Source: CAZYPB01 sp964649265
Lineage (GTDB): Archaea; Micrarchaeota; Micrarchaeia; Burarchaeales; JAKAKT01
DNA: 8,775 nt
Assembly: GCA_964649265.1 (NCBI GenBank)
Contig: CAZYPB010000059.1
Location: 1 to 8,775, forward strand
Direction of reading: 5' to 3'
Shown here: one piece after another, positions 7,501 to 8,775 of the stretch
Numbering within the stretch: the first letter of the stretch is position 1
How the letters are laid out: every line of letters begins with the position of its first letter
Made by a program: the position numbers and the translations under genes
The notes under the pieces: model-generated
Database searches by the model: none
The model's input: only the letters and a program-made list of their open reading frames with translations
Told to the model about the DNA's origin: nothing

Positions 7501-7954
7501 AGGAAGGAAGAAGGCAGTGTTCGTAGAAACATTTAACATGGTTAATGATAATTTCAAGAGATTATTTGTACAGGTTTTCAGGGGAGAAGGATTCCTTTTG
7601 TTGGATAAACCATCGACTCCATTTGAAAGTGGACTGAACATAAAGGTGAGAGACGAAAAGAATGAGAAATACCTTGAGTCCATGTCCGGAGGAGAAAAAT
7701 CCCTTCTTACATTATTATTCATATTTTCCATACATATGTACAAGCCGGCTCCATTCTACCTTCTTGATGAGGTTGAGGCTGCACTCGATAAGGAAAACAG
7801 CAAGAAGCTCGCGCTTTTACTTAAGAAATTGTCTGCGAACACCCAGTTCATAATGGTAACGCACAATGATCAGGTGCTCTCAACTGCAGACATCGCTCTT
7901 GGAGTTACAAGAACAAAGGATGGATCAAAGGTAGTAGGAGTTCAGCTCAAATAG
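4550..7954 (+). CDS. smc: Chromosome segregation protein SMC (condensin-type ATPase)
   Basis: SMC ATPase that dimerises and compacts and segregates the chromosome. The product is 1134 residues, slightly short of the usual 1150-1190. Order of parts: N-terminal head (1 to about 150) with Walker A GPNGSGKS (31-38), an arginine in 'KSLRAKR' (R57) where SMCs have the conserved R-loop, and Q-loop Q130 (NVIAQGEVEE); a Lys/Glu-rich coiled coil (about 150-480); a hinge (about 485-640) with GIHGTVAEL, GRCTFIPLDR and TLDGD...SGIITGG; the returning coiled coil (about 645-960); and the C-terminal head. That head has signature MSGGEKS (1045-1051), Walker B FYLLDEVEAALD with catalytic E1074, D-loop D1080 and switch H1105 (MVTHND). 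The hinge lacks a zinc hook, which excludes Rad50. The common DEVDAALD reads DEVEAALD. The start MVHIDKIQFRYFKSF matches the family. No scpA or scpB follows; the next gene is convergent and overlaps by 8 bp. The stop is TAG. Confidence 0.98.
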   Translation: MVHIDKIQFRYFKSFRNIDIDLSRGFVALAGPNGSGKSNICDGIRFALGENSLKSLRAKRVSDLIMQGSDKAEIRLHLKKNGQKVEVRRAIRDDGKTKYRYNGKRMTRTAIMDALRPMGAEVGDHNVIAQGEVEEIVKMSAKERRGIIDSVSGISEFEEKRTEALRELGKVDAKINDASIVMKEREGFLLELEKEKDDAIRYKEINVELERLRGSLIYAEMNRVNEEHTHSLNRFLKLEKKIEDIKNTMEYQKNQIAELEKEKNSIVDEINRRSKKDDAYREIEELRASLKMDASSIEEKNKDVAEIEKRVNTLKKEEKDLKKQASDIEAEMKSLSQDIEKTESKTKELEAIRKESMKNAGDAETKFVENKQKLEKLSTEIEEMALKESRLSSEVSKEEEIKKLKEHELLKLKSASSSDDQKSSKIKNEISGFQSQIKRLSEDADRVFTKERTLNKDIPEIEKKWLKAKERVSELSARIGATAASKGTDAVLQMRDNGEIEGIHGTVAELCSFKSEYAVAIEASAGQRMSYIVVDSADVAAKAIKKLKKTQAGRCTFIPLDRRQDSKGIPAVKVPGSMGPLMNYIEFSSKHKRAFEYVFGATILVNDVDSAKKSTGRVRMVTLDGDIFELSGIITGGLFKPKLFLKEKKELEEWENKASMYKRERENLLSSLESIRTEMADIRKDKAEKEVKLKSLELELDSYNEKKEEQNAAKKEAASLEKEVSKLGERIEALKKELSELNVEINGIREKRTQFRALVEDGEKRSYEKKVSELEKNLSETSSRASSLKATIEGKEREFSLINEHFEDIIQEIKDSVVRRKETESEIKKTKQRMSDNQVKLDENERIMKDIGKAVEKLFAKRNELEKSIEEISVTVGKTQHSYERSMKEMNEIAVNKATYETKLTDLKAEYEKYTNLKPIESNKEDLDTRIKEREQKILELGDVNLRAPELYEERKRDMEEIKLKVGKLAEEKTAVMNVIDEIEGRKKAVFVETFNMVNDNFKRLFVQVFRGEGFLLLDKPSTPFESGLNIKVRDEKNEKYLESMSGGEKSLLTLLFIFSIHMYKPAPFYLLDEVEAALDKENSKKLALLLKKLSANTQFIMVTHNDQVLSTADIALGVTRTKDGSKVVGVQLK

Positions 7955-8657
7955 AACCGAATTTTTTAAGTTCAGATGCTTTCACTGCAAGCAGACCTAA
8001 CTCATTAGAAGGAGGTTCCTCGGAATTAACCATGGGTCCCCCCTGTTCTGGAAGATCTTTTCCCCTGATGGGCAAACCAACATATGCACCTAAATTTCTC
8101 CAGAGATAGCCTGACCCCATTGATGGTCCTGTTTTCTCCCCTACCGGAAGCCCATGTTTTTCCTCAACTAAACTGTACCACCATCTTTCGGAAGGAAAAT
8201 CAGAAATGACATCTATCTTTCCAGAATTTATCTGGACAATTATCTCATCCTTATCTCTAAACAATTCAAATGAGGGTTTTCCATCATCTCCAATTTTATG
8301 CTCTATCGCGAGAAGAAGGTTAGGTGCTCTCCTTATTCTCTTATCTTTTGGGACAGGAAAACGAAAAACTTGGCTTGTTTTCTCATCCTTGAAAATCACC
8401 CAGTCGCCATTGTCCTCCCTGTTTGCTTCTATGAAAGATTCTCCTGGTTTAACGTGGGCAATGAGAGGAGAAACTCGTATGGGATAAGAATCTCTCTCAC
8501 TCGCCTAGGTATCTGTTGTGATTAATCTATCGGTTGCCAGCCTATTTGAGAGAATTGTAAGTCTTTTCCTGTTTGCAGCTTCTATTGATTTCTCAAGGGT
8601 AAGGCCTTTCTCTTTTGTGGCAAGTGAAACTGCATCAGGTATTTTAATTATCCGCAT
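7947..8657 (-). pseudogene. Unrecognised 236-codon gene interrupted by one in-frame amber codon (50 + 185 codons)
   Basis: A minus-strand frame starts with ATG at 8655-8657 (MRIIKIPDAVSLATKEKG), reaches TAG at 8505-8507 after 50 codons (...RLITTDT), and continues in frame for 185 codons (ASERDSYPIRVSPLIAHV...) to TGA at 7947-7949. Between the TAG and a GTG at 8397-8399 there is no ATG, GTG or TTG, yet those 35 codons look fully protein-like. A separate downstream gene with its own start is therefore less likely than one interrupted gene. The start at 8657 is preferred to an ATG 21 codons upstream because TGAGTGAG precedes it closely and a TATA-like box sits at 8697-8706. The second part has basic and acidic stretches, 'SERWWYSLVEEKHGLPVG' and 'SGYLWRNLGAYVGLP', and no membrane segment or known catalytic motif. 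It resembles in style uncharacterised DPANN proteins, but I cannot name a family. Its 3' end overlaps smc by 8 bp, tail to tail. Functional if the amber is read through; otherwise truncated. Confidence 0.7.
7962..7967 (+). terminator. Possible T-tract terminator after smc
   Basis: A run of six T residues begins 8 nt after the smc stop codon. Archaeal RNA polymerase terminates at T-rich tracts without needing a hairpin. It lies inside the 3' end of the convergent gene. One short tract is weak evidence. Confidence 0.35.
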
Positions 8658-8696
8658 AAACTCACTCAGAATAAGAAATGTATTATGGGTTTTGTG

Positions 8697-8706
8697 GTTT
8701 ATAAAA
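8697..8706 (-). promoter_or_regulatory. TATA-like box for the amber-interrupted 236-codon gene
   Basis: The minus strand reads TTTTATAAAC. Transcription would begin near 8675, leaving about 18 nt of leader that ends with GAGTGAGTTT before the ATG at 8657. No clear BRE precedes it. Confidence 0.4.
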
Positions 8707-8734
8707 CTACTCAACAACATCTTTTACTGAGTAG
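8707..8734. repeat. 7-bp inverted repeat upstream of the TATA-like box
   Basis: CTACTCA at 8707-8713 and TGAGTAG at 8728-8734 are perfect inverted copies with a 14-bp loop. The repeat abuts the upstream side of the TATA-like box at 8697-8706. It could be an activator site, or a hairpin at the end of an upstream minus-strand gene. Confidence 0.35.
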
Positions 8735-8775
8735 AAAACAGAAAGCAAACGGAGGTACGAGTTAACTGTTGCCCT
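8707..8775 (-). CDS. Possible C-terminal end of another minus-strand gene (22 codons)
   Basis: From the right edge the minus strand is open for 22 codons, ending at TAG 8707-8709 with the peptide RATVNSYLRLLSVFYSVKDV followed by VE. It reads like an amphipathic C-terminal helix. The stop lies 49 nt upstream of the next gene's ATG. The stretch is too short to tell from chance, and no family is recognised. The right edge contains nothing else I can support. Confidence 0.3.
   Translation of the reverse strand, partial: RATVNSYLRLLSVFYSVKDVVE

Noticed and set aside
3574..8507. Genome-wide reassignment of TAG (pyrrolysine code)
   Set aside because: TAG is the stop of rpl23, rpl2, rps19 and smc in this same window. 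Reading through rpl2 or rps19 would run into the overlapping next gene in a non-coding frame.
8518..8730. Plus-strand 70-codon hydrophobic frame at the right end
   Set aside because: It is antisense to the better supported minus-strand gene starting at 8657, and there is no promoter or ribosome binding site ahead of it.
8751..8775. GGAGGT on the plus strand as the ribosome binding site of a gene running off the edge
   Set aside because: No ATG or GTG at proper spacing before the window ends, and no promoter is visible.
1..8775. CRISPR array, insertion sequence, tRNA or rRNA gene
   Set aside because: No regularly spaced direct repeats, no recognisable transposase gene and no tRNA/rRNA-like stretch were found on either strand.

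Overview
The window is archaeal. A tightly packed cluster of archaeal-type ribosomal proteins (uL3-uL4-uL23-uL2-uS19-uL22, the archaeal S10-like operon order) lies on the minus strand. A small secreted protein with an archaeal class III (prepilin) signal peptide and a complete SMC ATPase lie on the plus strand. Promoters are of the BRE/TATA type, and the Shine-Dalgarno sites have the GGTG/GTGATC form. The 'GQAAIEYLMTHGW' prepilin style is common in DPANN archaea such as Micrarchaeota and Diapherotrites. I therefore favour a DPANN-like archaeon, but the phylum is an inference.

Layout. 1-3439 (minus): rpl3, rpl4, rpl23, rpl2, rps19 and the first 82 codons of rpl22, with gaps of 4-9 bp; the stop codons often lie inside the next gene's ribosome binding site. 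3440-3929: a 490-bp divergent region. It holds the rpl3 leader (about 120 nt), a good BRE/TATA promoter with an 8-bp inverted repeat downstream, and a protein-like minus-strand frame (3574-3831) broken by one in-frame amber codon. Between 3832 and 3929 are two back-to-back putative promoters and a perfect 12-bp palindrome. 3930-4481 (plus): pilin-like secreted protein. 4550-7954 (plus): SMC. 7947-8657 (minus): a 236-codon frame of unknown function, convergent with smc and overlapping it by 8 bp, also broken by one in-frame amber codon. 8658-8775: its probable promoter, an inverted repeat, and perhaps the last 22 codons of another minus-strand gene.

The genes do not form one pathway: the window joins translation (ribosomal operon), cell surface (pilin-like protein) and chromosome organisation (SMC). 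The most curious observation is that two separate minus-strand frames are each cut by a TAG in the same local sequence, ACC-TAG-G (a CCTAGG site). TAG is also the ordinary stop of four solid genes here (rpl23, rpl2, rps19, smc), so wholesale reassignment of TAG is unlikely. Point nonsense mutations, for example C-to-T deamination at CCWGG, amber readthrough, or assembly error are the main explanations.
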